A stretch of DNA of 56,235 bases, taken from Micavibrio sp. Its GTDB lineage: Bacteria; Pseudomonadota; Alphaproteobacteria; Micavibrionales; Micavibrionaceae. Location of the stretch: positions 1 to 56,235 of the forward strand of contig JAQGJB010000062.1 in NCBI GenBank assembly GCA_028290825.1. Reading direction: 5' to 3'. Each line of letters opens with the position of its first letter. The stretch's first letter is position 1. The notes below the pieces were generated by a model that saw only the letters and a program-made list of their open reading frames with translations, did no database searches and was not told the origin of the DNA. A program made the translations under genes and the position numbers. Shown piece by piece: positions 42,785 through 51,561 of this stretch.

Positions 42785-44548
42785 TTATCCAACCAGGTCC
42801 AGCGCCTGCATGTCGTACAGTTTTTTGTAGTGCGACATATGGTTATGCACCAGATCCTGGTGTGTCCCCTGCTCGACGATACGCCCGTGTTCGAACACCA
42901 GGATACGGTCGGCGCGGCGGATCGTGGCCAGGCGGTGCGCAACGGTAATGGTCGTCTTGCCGCGCATCAGGTTATCGAGCGCCTTCTGGATATAATGCTC
43001 CGATATCGAATCCAGATTGGATGTTGCCTCATCTAGGATCAAAACCGGCGCATCGGCCAGAAGCGCCCGCGCAATCGCCACCCGCTGCCGTTCACCGCCC
43101 GATAGCTTGACCCCGCGCTCGCCCACCAGTGTTTCGTATTTCAGCGGCAGATTGCCGATGAAATCATCCGCATAGGCTTCCGCCGCGGCCTGCCGGATTT
43201 CGTCCGGTGATGCTCCTGGACGGCCATAGGCAATGTTCTCGGCCAGCGACCGGTGGAACAGAACAGGGTCCTGTGGCACCAGTGCAATCGCCTGACGAAG
43301 GGATTCCTGCGTGACGGCGGCGATATTCTGCCCGTCGATGCGAATTTCCCCGTCCTGCACATCGTAAAGACGCTGCACCAGTTTGACGAAAGTGGACTTG
43401 CCGGACCCAGAAGGTCCGACCAGCGCGATTTTTTCACCCGGATTGATCACCAGTGAAAAATCACTGAACACAGGCTTCGTCTGCCCCTGATAACCGAAGG
43501 TGACGCGGTCAAACACGATCCCTCCGTCTTTCGTCGCCAGTGGCTTCGCCGCAACGCTATCACGCACCTCATCCTCGCGCAGCCAGAAATGAACCACATC
43601 CTCCATTTCACTGGCTGAACGCTGCAGATTGGAAATATGCATGCCGACGTCACGCATATAGCCGCCGACGATAAAGAAACTGGTCAGGACCAGAACCGTA
43701 TCGCCCGCACTGGCGCGGCCATGGATACACATCCATATGGCCAGCCCGAACATGCCCACCATCATCACCATGCGCATCATCGTTCGCGCAAAATCGGTAG
43801 CCTGTGCCGTCTGCCATGCTGCGAATGATCTCCTGCGCCAGTTCACCGCCGCCGCATCGAAAACCATATCCTCGCGGCCTTCGGCGCCGAAGGCTTTGAC
43901 CGTAGGATTCCCGGTAATGATATCCGCCAGAACCGCGCCCATTTTGGTATCTGCTGCAGCAGAATACCGGAAACGCGGTGCCAGGATTTTCAGTGATGAG
44001 ATAACACTGAATGCACAATAGACAACGATACAGAATGCCGCATATCCCCCGATCACAGGCACATGCATGGCAAGCATCCCCGTCATCCCGATCATCATTA
44101 CAACGGCGGGGAAAAGCCCCATGAACCAGGTGTCTTCAAACACGTCAAAGGCCCACATGCCGCGCGTTATCTTCCGCACCGTCGCCCCGGCAAAGGCATT
44201 GGCGTGCCAGTCGGACGAGAAACGCTGCACTTTGCGCATCGCGTCTGATACCAGGTCATACATCGTGTTCACCGCGAAGGCGTTCCACAGGAACATGGAG
44301 GCTGACCGTATCGGCGGATACGCAAACCCCAGTACTGCAAAAACCACGAAAGCCCCGATCGCGGTCTCGTTATCGCCGGGCACGCGCGTCAGCGCATCGA
44401 CACTGCGGCCGACATAAACGGGCAGCACAATGTCCGTCGCCACCGCCACGAACATCAGCGCAATCGCGCCAACCCCCATTTTCCAGCGGCGACCCCAGTA
44501 ATGAAGGGAAAACCCTCCGATATCTTTATACGTTACATTCTTGGTCAT
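42785..44548 (-). CDS. ABC exporter, fused permease and ATPase
   Basis: A 587-residue half-transporter: six membrane helices in the first ~310 residues, then a nucleotide-binding domain. Walker A GPSGSGKST is at 378-386, the signature LSGGERQR at 482-489 and Walker B VLILDEATSNLD at 502 onward; the Q-loop VPQDPVLF and the switch His in VAHRLATI are intact. It should be an active homodimeric exporter of the MsbA/multidrug type; the substrate is unknown. Start set at ATG 44548; an in-frame TTG at 44584 adds twelve residues without family resemblance. A 19-codon frame with an excellent Shine-Dalgarno sequence lies 122 bases upstream. Confidence 0.92.
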   Translation of the reverse strand: MTKNVTYKDIGGFSLHYWGRRWKMGVGAIALMFVAVATDIVLPVYVGRSVDALTRVPGDNETAIGAFVVFAVLGFAYPPIRSASMFLWNAFAVNTMYDLVSDAMRKVQRFSSDWHANAFAGATVRKITRGMWAFDVFEDTWFMGLFPAVVMMIGMTGMLAMHVPVIGGYAAFCIVVYCAFSVISSLKILAPRFRYSAAADTKMGAVLADIITGNPTVKAFGAEGREDMVFDAAAVNWRRRSFAAWQTAQATDFARTMMRMVMMVGMFGLAIWMCIHGRASAGDTVLVLTSFFIVGGYMRDVGMHISNLQRSASEMEDVVHFWLREDEVRDSVAAKPLATKDGGIVFDRVTFGYQGQTKPVFSDFSLVINPGEKIALVGPSGSGKSTFVKLVQRLYDVQDGEIRIDGQNIAAVTQESLRQAIALVPQDPVLFHRSLAENIAYGRPGASPDEIRQAAAEAYADDFIGNLPLKYETLVGERGVKLSGGERQRVAIARALLADAPVLILDEATSNLDSISEHYIQKALDNLMRGKTTITVAHRLATIRRADRILVFEHGRIVEQGTHQDLVHNHMSHYKKLYDMQALDLVG

Positions 44549-44670
44549 TTTAAAATCCGGCTCTGACCCCGGATTCCGCGCCAAAGGCGGAATCGGAGCG
44601 TCTTTATTGATGTTTATCAGTGTTTTGGAAAGGCCCGGGTCTGTCCCCCGGCGTGAAATCGATTAAAGTG

Positions 44671-44730
44671 CTACAGCACTGGACCGACGGAACCCGGGAG
44701 TGGACGCATTGAGCTGATATATTTAAACAT
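44671..44730 (-). CDS. Possible 19-residue leader peptide
   Basis: On the minus strand AAAGGAG (44744-44738) stands seven bases before an ATG at 44730. The frame encodes MFKYISSMRPLPGSVGPVL and stops at TAG (44673-44671). A small hairpin, AGTGC-TGTA-GCACT, spans the stop codon, and further CCGGG/CCCGG pairing lies about 25-45 bases downstream, before the ABC exporter start. This layout would suit a leader peptide or a short independent mRNA. No convincing promoter was found, and conservation is untested. Confidence 0.4.
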   Translation of the reverse strand: MFKYISSMRPLPGSVGPVL

Positions 44731-44815
44731 GTTCGCACTCCTTTCTCGTTTGAAGTTGGGTTCGGATTCTCAATCTCACATAAAATTTATGGCGCAGCAA
44801 CTATAATTTCACACG

Positions 44816-45526
44816 CTAGGCGTTGAGAGAATCCAGAAACACTCTTAACGCATTGAGATCACGCAGCATTCCCGCATGCGCTTTTTCCTGATGCGGGGCC
44901 TTGCCGTAAAAATCCTCATTATAGATTTCGTTGCGGTAGAGCTCTTCCAGCTGTGCGGCCGCAAACACATCATCCGCACTTGCCACCCCGTCTACAAACG
45001 CTAACGCCAGGATCAGGGAACCGCTTATGGCCGTTGCCATCTGGATCGCCATGAAATGAAAATGATCGGCATGACGGACGATCTTTGCGACGAAATCATG
45101 CGCACCCTGCGGCTGCTTCAGGGCTGCAATCCCTGTAGTTGTATGCATTTTATTACCGGATGCCTGCTCAAACCAGCGAAGCCACGGGTCCCAGGTTTTT
45201 GCCTGTCGCTCGTGAATCGCCGGTGGCTCTTCTGAACGGTAGCAAAGAAGATCGGTATCGAGATACCCGAGGATTTCATCCTCTATTGCCGCGCGGGACG
45301 ACGCCGCACAATCCATCGCCGTCGTCAGTATCTGAGTCAGCGGCATGGTTTCGGGATTTATTTTATCAGCCTGCGCTTCCCATTCCATCGCAATGAAATC
45401 GGCCAGCTTCTGGGTCGGTGCCGTCAGGATTTTACGCTCTGGAGTTCTGACCGGCTTGCCGTCCAGATGGATGGAAAACCCCTCTTTCTCGGGGGCGGTG
45501 CTGACGACTTTATAAAAACGTTTCAT
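44816..45526 (-). CDS. ATP12 family F1-ATPase assembly chaperone
   Basis: A 236-residue homologue of mitochondrial Atp12, which holds the F1 alpha subunit before assembly; the family is found in alphaproteobacteria and mitochondria. Recognisable segments are KRFYKVVSTAPEKEGFSIHLDGKPVRTP at the start, IAMEWEAQ near residue 46, LCYRSEEP near 95 and WDPWLRWFE. The ATG overlaps the stop of the upstream gene by one base (TAATG). In many alphaproteobacteria this gene closes a rarA-crcB-rluC cluster, as it does here. Confidence 0.92.
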   Translation of the reverse strand: MKRFYKVVSTAPEKEGFSIHLDGKPVRTPERKILTAPTQKLADFIAMEWEAQADKINPETMPLTQILTTAMDCAASSRAAIEDEILGYLDTDLLCYRSEEPPAIHERQAKTWDPWLRWFEQASGNKMHTTTGIAALKQPQGAHDFVAKIVRHADHFHFMAIQMATAISGSLILALAFVDGVASADDVFAAAQLEELYRNEIYNEDFYGKAPHQEKAHAGMLRDLNALRVFLDSLNA

Positions 45527-46644
45527 TATTGAAGATACTCATTAAGGGCCGTGGCTAGAGCCTGCCCCGCCGGGGTCGGGGAATCAATGGTGACCGCACC
45601 GTCTTTGCTGCGCATCTGGCCGCTCAGCGCCCCCAGATCCTTGCCCGCCTTCATCACATGCGAAACTTTGATCTCAATATTAAGGTCAGTTGTGGCCAGT
45701 GCGGTACCCTTTTTCATTTTTTCCCCGGCGGCCCAGAAATCGTGCACGACATTTAAATCATCAAATATCCCCTCAGGCCCGGTCAGATCATTCACGGCAA
45801 CCTTATCGCCGGATATATTGCCCGCGATCATGCGGCGGCCCGCCTTGCTGCTGATCGCCAGGTCGTAATCCAATACCGTGGCGTCATGCATCACCTTACC
45901 GTCCATGCCCAGGGCATTATCCGCAGCGTTCAGCGCAATCTCCATCCGGAGTTTTCTGGGCTTACCGCCAACCGTCATCCTTCCGATTTTCAAAGACCGC
46001 CCGGTACGCGCGGTAAGGACTTTTCCCTCTACCCCGATATCCCCCGCCCTCAGGTCGAATGACCCCGGTTCGGCAAAATTGAAATAGACGGAACCGAAAA
46101 CCCCTCTGATAACCTGCAAATCGGCCTGCATGGTAACGGGCTTGCCATCATAGCTCCCCTTAAAGGAAAGTTTCGGCACTTTCCGGTCCGCAGGATCGAT
46201 AAAGAAACGCTCAACCGTAATTTCCCCCGGTGCGGCCACCCTGGCCTCCGCCCGAACATTGCTAAGATCAAGCGTATGAATGGATGCGCCTGACGCCGCG
46301 CTCCAGAAAGACGTCGAAAAATTGGCATGGCCCGCACGCGCCGCGACGCCCTGCGTGGATGAGAATAAAACCACATTCTCAACATCGATACCAATCAGCG
46401 GATAGAAACTGACCGCGTTGAGCGTGCCGATATGCGCCTTGTAGCCTGTCTCGTCACTGAGGAATTTCTCAACGGTCTGCTTCAGGGATTCGCTTTTTCC
46501 GCCCGCCCTGTAAAGCGCGAACAGGCTAATGCCGATCAATACACAAATGATGATGATGACATTTATATACTTACGCGCGCGCGATTTGGGGCGGGGCGGT
46601 GGCGCAGGCTCGTTCAGGCCATAAAGGCCGCCATAGGCACTCAT
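45526..46644 (-). CDS. Small AsmA-like anchored protein
   Basis: A 372-residue protein: a Pro/Arg-rich cytoplasmic start, one membrane helix at about residues 25-42 and a beta-rich periplasmic remainder resembling AsmA/TamB-type repeats (EITVERFFIDPADRKVPKLSFKG, then strands such as LRMEIALNAADNALGMDGKV). It is much shorter than the 1057-residue AsmA-like protein at 8335. Start at ATG 46644 with GGGAAG upstream, overlapping the previous stop by four bases (ATGA). Probable envelope function; the exact role is unknown. Confidence 0.72.
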   Translation of the reverse strand: MSAYGGLYGLNEPAPPPRPKSRARKYINVIIIICVLIGISLFALYRAGGKSESLKQTVEKFLSDETGYKAHIGTLNAVSFYPLIGIDVENVVLFSSTQGVAARAGHANFSTSFWSAASGASIHTLDLSNVRAEARVAAPGEITVERFFIDPADRKVPKLSFKGSYDGKPVTMQADLQVIRGVFGSVYFNFAEPGSFDLRAGDIGVEGKVLTARTGRSLKIGRMTVGGKPRKLRMEIALNAADNALGMDGKVMHDATVLDYDLAISSKAGRRMIAGNISGDKVAVNDLTGPEGIFDDLNVVHDFWAAGEKMKKGTALATTDLNIEIKVSHVMKAGKDLGALSGQMRSKDGAVTIDSPTPAGQALATALNEYLQ

Positions 46645-47174
46645 GACTTCCCGGCCTTGGCCGCGACAACCCTGTTCTTCTTTGCCACCAGAATTCCGTT
46701 CTCCAGCGCAACGGCACAAACCGGCATGGTTTTACAGATACCGAGACTGAGATAATGCCCGTCCGCAAGCTCCCAGAACGTCCGGCTGATCTCTTTGGCG
46801 CGCGGGGTTTTATCGCCCAATTTCTCATCAAGCATCGGCACTTCGGCGCAGGACCCTTCCTTGAGACAAGCCCTGTAACCATCATCGGTCAGCGTACCGG
46901 CAGCAATATCGTGCGCTGTCTTTTTCATTTTCTGGTAACGCCCGTCAATTTCAGCCATCAGGTCAAAGCCGAATACATTTTCGACAGCTTCCCTGCTCAG
47001 GCAGTTTTGATTGGGCTTCCCTTGCGTGCCGCAGGATTTCACGAACAGATCAACCCCCGTCAGCGGTTTTTCTGCCGTGCGTTCGGAACAGCACACAAGA
47101 ACAATGGTCGCCACACCCGACAGGCAGGCCAGGATAAAAAGCGTCAGCAGAGAGTTTCTGGAATTCTTCATCAT
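46641..47174 (-). CDS. Membrane-anchored Cys-containing protein of unknown function
   Basis: A 177-residue protein with an N-terminal helix (about residues 9-30) ending in CCSE, then a periplasmic part with further Cys in SCGTQGKPNQNC, YRACLKEGSC and ICKTMPVC, which could form disulfides. It lacks a proper lipobox. Start chosen at ATG 47174: an extended -10 box TGCTATACT ends seven bases upstream and itself lies between the earlier in-frame ATG (47195) and this one. It is coupled to the AsmA-like gene by a 4-base overlap, so the two may work together in the envelope. Confidence 0.68.
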   Translation of the reverse strand: MMKNSRNSLLTLFILACLSGVATIVLVCCSERTAEKPLTGVDLFVKSCGTQGKPNQNCLSREAVENVFGFDLMAEIDGRYQKMKKTAHDIAAGTLTDDGYRACLKEGSCAEVPMLDEKLGDKTPRAKEISRTFWELADGHYLSLGICKTMPVCAVALENGILVAKKNRVVAAKAGKS

Positions 47175-47181
47175 GGCGGCA

Positions 47182-47190
47182 AGTATAGCA
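47182..47190 (-). promoter_or_regulatory. Extended -10 promoter before the Cys-containing membrane gene
   Basis: TGCTATACT on the minus strand (47190-47182) ends seven bases before the ATG at 47174. The -35 is poor (CTTTTA at 17 bases), as expected for an extended -10 type. It would start a leaderless mRNA. Confidence 0.5.
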
Positions 47191-47237
47191 TTCACCGCAA
47201 TTTTTAAAAGCGTGGAAAGCCGCCCGGGGCCTTGGCT

Positions 47238-48227
47238 CTAGACCTTGACCGCTTTGAACGGGTCGCCGTCGACTTCCGGCGTAAACCCGAACCGCGCCCA
47301 GCTTTTGCGCAAATCGGGCGGCAATGGTGCCTGGATATCAAGCATCTGCTTTGTCACCGGATGCGGAAACATGATCCGCGCGGCGTGAAGGTGCAGGCGC
47401 GGCGACAGGTCCAGCGCATCGATCATCGCCCGCGACTGTTCGATATTGCCATATTTTTCATCACCGATGATCGGGAAACCTGCCGCCTGCGCGTGGACGC
47501 GCAACTGGTGCGTCCGCCCGGTGCGTGGCCAGAAGGTGATAAACGCCGCCTTCTTCGCCGCGCGTTCGACCACATGGAATTCGGTCCGGGAAAATTTCCC
47601 GTTCTCCGTATCCACGACCATCATGTCTTTCTCATACCCCTCGCCCTTGATCAGCGGCGCATCGATCGTGCCATCATTCATCTCCGGTGCGGGCACAACG
47701 ATGGCCCAGTAATATTTGCGGATATTCTTGCTTTCAAATGCTTTGCCGATCTTAGCCGCCATCTCGCGCGTCCGCGCCAGGATCAGGATACCCGAAGTAT
47801 CGCGGTCCAGACGGTGGCAAAGTTTTGGCTTTGAATCGCCATCCCCCAGATGCTCCAGCAACCCGTCGACGTGACGCTCGATATTCATCCCGCCCTGTGT
47901 CGCAAGACCCGACGGCTTGTTGATCGCGATCATGTCGCCGTCATCGTAAATCACCAGCGATTTGATAAATTTGTCGTCATCCGGCTTGGAACGGAAATGG
48001 CGATCGACTTTACCGTCCTCCACTACAGGCGGCAGGCGCACTTCCTGCCCTGCCTCAAGCCGCGCATCCATCTGCACGCGCTTGTCATCAACGCGGATCG
48101 CACCTTTGCGGATCAGTTTCTGTACGAGGGAATAAGGAAGGTTCGGCGCATGTTTCTTCAGCCAGCGATCAAGCCGTTGCCCGTCATCTTCAGGTGTAAC
48201 CGCCACAAGACGAACTTCATTACTCAT
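47238..48227 (-). CDS. rluC: Ribosomal large subunit pseudouridine synthase (RluC type)
   Basis: A 329-residue RluA-family enzyme that makes pseudouridine in 23S rRNA. An N-terminal S4 domain (QRLDRWLKKHAPNLPYSLVQKLIRKGAIRVD) precedes the catalytic domain. The active site is HRLDRDTSG at 138-146, with catalytic Asp141; NKPSGLATQGG and GRTHQLRVHAQ are conserved. RluC is favoured over RluD by the S4 form and the gene context. Its ATG overlaps the crcB stop by four bases. Confidence 0.93.
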   Translation of the reverse strand: MSNEVRLVAVTPEDDGQRLDRWLKKHAPNLPYSLVQKLIRKGAIRVDDKRVQMDARLEAGQEVRLPPVVEDGKVDRHFRSKPDDDKFIKSLVIYDDGDMIAINKPSGLATQGGMNIERHVDGLLEHLGDGDSKPKLCHRLDRDTSGILILARTREMAAKIGKAFESKNIRKYYWAIVVPAPEMNDGTIDAPLIKGEGYEKDMMVVDTENGKFSRTEFHVVERAAKKAAFITFWPRTGRTHQLRVHAQAAGFPIIGDEKYGNIEQSRAMIDALDLSPRLHLHAARIMFPHPVTKQMLDIQAPLPPDLRKSWARFGFTPEVDGDPFKAVKV

Positions 48228-48604
48228 GCACCCAATCCCTTTACCAGCATAATACCCGCAAGCAGGGCCGCAACAGACAGAATTACCGATCCACCGGCAT
48301 AGGCCACAGCCTGAACTGCCTCACCGCGTTGCCAGAGCAGAACGCTATCGGCAGAAAAAGTTGAAAACGTCGTGAAACCGCCCAGAACGCCAACCATGAG
48401 GAAGGTCCGCATATTCTGCGACGCCTGCCCCTGCTCCGCGAACAGGGCGATCAGCACGCCCATCGCCAGACTGCCCAGAACGTTAATCACCATGATCCCG
48501 ACCGGGAATGACGTCTTTGTCAGCGCCGTAATCCCGTTATTCAGCAGGAAGCGCAGGACCGAGCCGAGGGCCCCGCCAAGGGCAACTGCCAATATGGATT
48601 GCAT
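48224..48604 (-). CDS. crcB: Fluoride ion channel
   Basis: CrcB/Fluc exports fluoride as a dual-topology dimer. The 126 residues contain four membrane helices and the family motifs GGALGSVLRFLL, GIMVINVLGSLAMG (pore Asn) and GGFTTFSTFSAD (Phe box and Thr/Ser track). Only one crcB is seen, consistent with a homodimer. I see no fluoride riboswitch in the 75 bases between rarA and crcB. It is probably co-transcribed with rarA upstream and rluC downstream. Confidence 0.94.
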   Translation of the reverse strand: MQSILAVALGGALGSVLRFLLNNGITALTKTSFPVGIMVINVLGSLAMGVLIALFAEQGQASQNMRTFLMVGVLGGFTTFSTFSADSVLLWQRGEAVQAVAYAGGSVILSVAALLAGIMLVKGLGA

Positions 48605-48679
48605 GGTTTAACTCTGAGTTTATTCACAGGTCATTCTTGTACCCGAGTGGCCCGAAAAGCGCAAATTTATCAGGGATTT

Positions 48680-49981
48680 CTATGATTCAGCCTTTTTTTG
48701 GCGCAATCCGGCCCAGTAATCGAGCCTTTTCCTGATCTCACGTTCAAACCCCCGTTCAACCGGGGCATAAAATTCTTCGCGCGGCACATCCGGCGGGAAA
48801 TAATTCAGGCCCGAAAATCCTTCTGGTGTGTCGTGATCGTAAATATAGCCAAGGTGATAACCTTCATTTTTCATCAGCTTGGTTGGGGCATTCAGGGCAT
48901 GTTTTGGCGGCATGGTCGATCCGGTCCGGGTCGCCAGAGCCTTCGCTGCACTGAACGCCATATAACTGGCATTGGATTTCGGTGCGGTCCCCAGATAGGT
49001 ACAGGCTTGCGCCATAGCCAGTTCAGCTTCAGGCAGCCCCAGCCGCTCATACGCATCCCATGCGGCAATGGCGATAACCAATGCCTGAGGGTCCGCATTC
49101 GATATATCTTCAGATGCAACGCATGTCATGCGCCGCAGGATGTATTCCGGTCGTTCGCCGCCGGCCAGCATCCGCGCCATCCAGTACAGGGCCGCATCAA
49201 CATCGGAAGCCCGCAGTGATTTATGAAAGGCACTGATCAGGTTATAATGTCCATCATCCGCCTTATCATAAAGCGGTGCGCGCCGGTTGACGAGTGCGGC
49301 CAGTTGCGCCGTATCAAGAGCCTCTTCCTGTGCAAGAATCTGCTCCGCCATGGTCAGAGCATAACGCCCATCCCCGTCGGCCATCGCCTTCATGGATTCA
49401 CGCGCTTCAAAGGTTAGTGGCAGAACCTTGCCGGATAACTCCTCCGCGCGTGTCAGCAAAATCTCAATCGCCACATTATCAAGACGCTTCAGCACAAATA
49501 CCTGACACCGGGACAACAAAGCCCCGTTCAGCTCGAAGGAAGGGTTCTCGGTCGTCGCCCCGATCAGTGTGATCGTCCCATCCTCGACGACGGGCAGGAA
49601 CGCATCCTGCTGTGATTTGTTAAACCTGTGAATCTCGTCAACGAACAGCAATGTTCCGCGCCCGTTCCGACGGCGCATACGCGCTCCTTCAAAAACTTTC
49701 TTGAGATCCGCGACACCCGAAAAAATAGCCGAAATCTGTTCGAAATGCAGATCTGTATGATCGGCCAGAATCCGTGCCAGCGTGGTCTTGCCGCATCCCG
49801 GCGGTCCCCATAAAATCATTGATGAAAGGCGTCCCCCGTCCACCATCCTGCGTATAGATCCAGTCGGCCCCACCAGATGATCCTGCCCCACCACATCTTC
49901 TATGGCGCGGGGGCGCAGGCGGTCGGCCAGCGGACGCGGCAGATCGGCTTCCGGAATGTCTTGGGTAAAAAGGTCAGGCAT
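48680..49981 (-). CDS. rarA: Replication-associated recombination protein A
   Basis: A 433-residue AAA+ ATPase of the RarA/MgsA/WRNIP1 family, acting at stalled replication forks. Start [24 protein letters not shown] is typical. Walker [10 protein letters not shown] is at 59-67 and Walker [11 protein letters not shown] at 111-120; [19 protein letters not shown] contains sensor 1 and the Arg-finger region. The C-terminal tetramerisation part ([22 protein letters not shown]) is complete. A TTGAAA-N17-TATATA promoter ends seven bases before the ATG, suggesting a leaderless mRNA. Confidence 0.96.
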   Translation of the reverse strand: MPDLFTQDIPEADLPRPLADRLRPRAIEDVVGQDHLVGPTGSIRRMVDGGRLSSMILWGPPGCGKTTLARILADHTDLHFEQISAIFSGVADLKKVFEGARMRRRNGRGTLLFVDEIHRFNKSQQDAFLPVVEDGTITLIGATTENPSFELNGALLSRCQVFVLKRLDNVAIEILLTRAEELSGKVLPLTFEARESMKAMADGDGRYALTMAEQILAQEEALDTAQLAALVNRRAPLYDKADDGHYNLISAFHKSLRASDVDAALYWMARMLAGGERPEYILRRMTCVASEDISNADPQALVIAIAAWDAYERLGLPEAELAMAQACTYLGTAPKSNASYMAFSAAKALATRTGSTMPPKHALNAPTKLMKNEGYHLGYIYDHDTPEGFSGLNYFPPDVPREEFYAPVERGFEREIRKRLDYWAGLRQKKAES

Positions 49982-49988
49982 GAATATT

Positions 49989-50017
49989 TATATAGAACAA
50001 TCCATGAACATTTTCAA
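49989..50017 (-). promoter_or_regulatory. Leaderless-type promoter of rarA
   Basis: On the minus strand, TTGAAA (50017-50012), a 17-base spacer and TATATA (49994-49989), ending seven bases before the ATG at 49981. Confidence 0.65.
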
Positions 50018-50055
50018 TGTTCCAAGCACGCTCAGGCATCCTGAAATCCGGCGCA

Positions 50056-51495
50056 TTAACGCACTACGATCTGCTGCATCTGCCCCTGCCGGTTAATCAG
50101 CAGCGCAAATGCCGAAGCCTGCAGCGCCAAAGCGCGTTTCAGGTCGCCCACAGCCTTGATATCAACGCCGTTGACCTTCATCACCACATCACCAACGGCA
50201 AGGAAACGCGCGGCCGTGCTGCCCGGCTCGATGCCGGTGACGACCACACCCCTGTCACTCTGGTTGAGGCTGGCGATCTCCGTTGCGACGGCCGGATTGA
50301 TATTCGACACCGTCGCCCCGTCAAACAGGCCCTTGCTGAGGCGTGACGTATCGCGGGCCGGTTCCTCCGGCGGCGGCACGGCCTTGACCCTGGCCTCGAA
50401 CACCTTACCCTGGCGGGAGACACCGATCACGGCATCGTCGCCCATGGCCACAGTCGCCATACGGAACTTCATTTCGCCGGAATCGCGTATCGGTCTGCCG
50501 TTCATGGTGACGATCACATCCCCGACCTTGACCCCCGCCTTGGCCAGCGGGCTGCCGGGATCGAGCCGTGAAATCAGCGTCCCGCTCGGCGTGGCAAGGT
50601 TCAGCCCCTCGGTCATTTCATTGGTCACCGTCTGCGTCGTAACGCCGAGCCACGGCCGAACGATCTTTCCCGTTGTCTTGCCGGCGGCCTCCGCCGCGAT
50701 CACGGTCTGCACCATTTCCGACGGGATAGCGAAACCGATCCCCAGCGATCCGCCGGAACGCGAATAAATTGCCGTATTGATCCCCACCACACTGCCGTCC
50801 ATGGCAATCAGTGGCCCGCCCGAATTGCCGGGGTTGACCGCCGCATCCGTCTGGATGAAGAAATTATAATTATTAATGCTGAGCGAGGAACGCGCCAGCG
50901 CCGAAACGATCCCCGACGTCACTGTCTGACCGACGCCGAAAGGGTCGCCGATGGCCAGCACAAGATCTCCGACCTCCAGCGTCTCACTCGGCTTCAGTGT
51001 GGCGGTGGGCAGCTTCGCACCCCGCGTATTGACGCGCAGGATCGCCAGATCTGATGGCTCGTCCATTAGGGACAGCTTCGCCTCAAACTCCCGCCCGTCA
51101 TTTAGGGCGACACTGATCTGGTCGGCGCCGCGCACTACATGTGCGTTGGTGACGACAAGCCCGCCCTCGCCGATGATCACCCCGGACCCCAGCGCCCCTT
51201 CGACGCTTTTACGCCCCACCGCATCATCCTGCGGGATGCCGAAGCCGAAACTGTTGCCGAAGAACTGCTTGAAAAACGGATCGTCCAGCAACGGGTTGGC
51301 GACGCTGCGCACGACCGTGCGCTTGGTGTAGATATTGACGACGGCGGGGGCAACTTTTTTAACCAGGGGCGCAAATGACATCGTAATCTGCGGTTTGTTG
51401 TCGGGGACAATTTTTTCCTGCGCCAGTGCGCTGTCAAAACAAAGGCCGGTGACAAGACCGGCGACAAGGACAATCCTGAAAATGAATATCTGCAT
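50056..51495 (-). CDS. Do-type periplasmic serine protease (DegP/DegQ family)
   Basis: A 479-residue HtrA protease and chaperone. Signal peptide at about residues 1-26, ending SALAQ. The triad is His119 (VVTNAHVV), Asp149 (EPSDLAIL) and Ser225 (NPGNSGGPL). Two PDZ domains follow, the first near 275-365 (SRLDPGSPLAKAGVKVGDVI) and the second near 400-479 (GIEPGSTAARFLAVGDVVMKVNG). The LA loop carries a QFFGNSFGFG insertion. Start chosen at ATG 51495, supported by a promoter ending seven bases upstream and by the signal peptide; an in-frame codon at 51549 would add 18 residues before it. Confidence 0.94.
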   Translation of the reverse strand: MQIFIFRIVLVAGLVTGLCFDSALAQEKIVPDNKPQITMSFAPLVKKVAPAVVNIYTKRTVVRSVANPLLDDPFFKQFFGNSFGFGIPQDDAVGRKSVEGALGSGVIIGEGGLVVTNAHVVRGADQISVALNDGREFEAKLSLMDEPSDLAILRVNTRGAKLPTATLKPSETLEVGDLVLAIGDPFGVGQTVTSGIVSALARSSLSINNYNFFIQTDAAVNPGNSGGPLIAMDGSVVGINTAIYSRSGGSLGIGFAIPSEMVQTVIAAEAAGKTTGKIVRPWLGVTTQTVTNEMTEGLNLATPSGTLISRLDPGSPLAKAGVKVGDVIVTMNGRPIRDSGEMKFRMATVAMGDDAVIGVSRQGKVFEARVKAVPPPEEPARDTSRLSKGLFDGATVSNINPAVATEIASLNQSDRGVVVTGIEPGSTAARFLAVGDVVMKVNGVDIKAVGDLKRALALQASAFALLINRQGQMQQIVVR

Positions 51496-51502
51496 AGGAA
51501 AA

Positions 51503-51531
51503 AATATAAACCGAAACCCCACCCCCCTCAA
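51503..51531 (-). promoter_or_regulatory. Leaderless-type promoter of the Do-protease gene
   Basis: On the minus strand, TTGAGG (51531-51526), a 17-base spacer and TATATT (51508-51503), ending seven bases before the ATG at 51495. Confidence 0.6.
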
Positions 51532-51561
51532 GAGTTCAACCTGTGACAAAATTGAGGCAGA

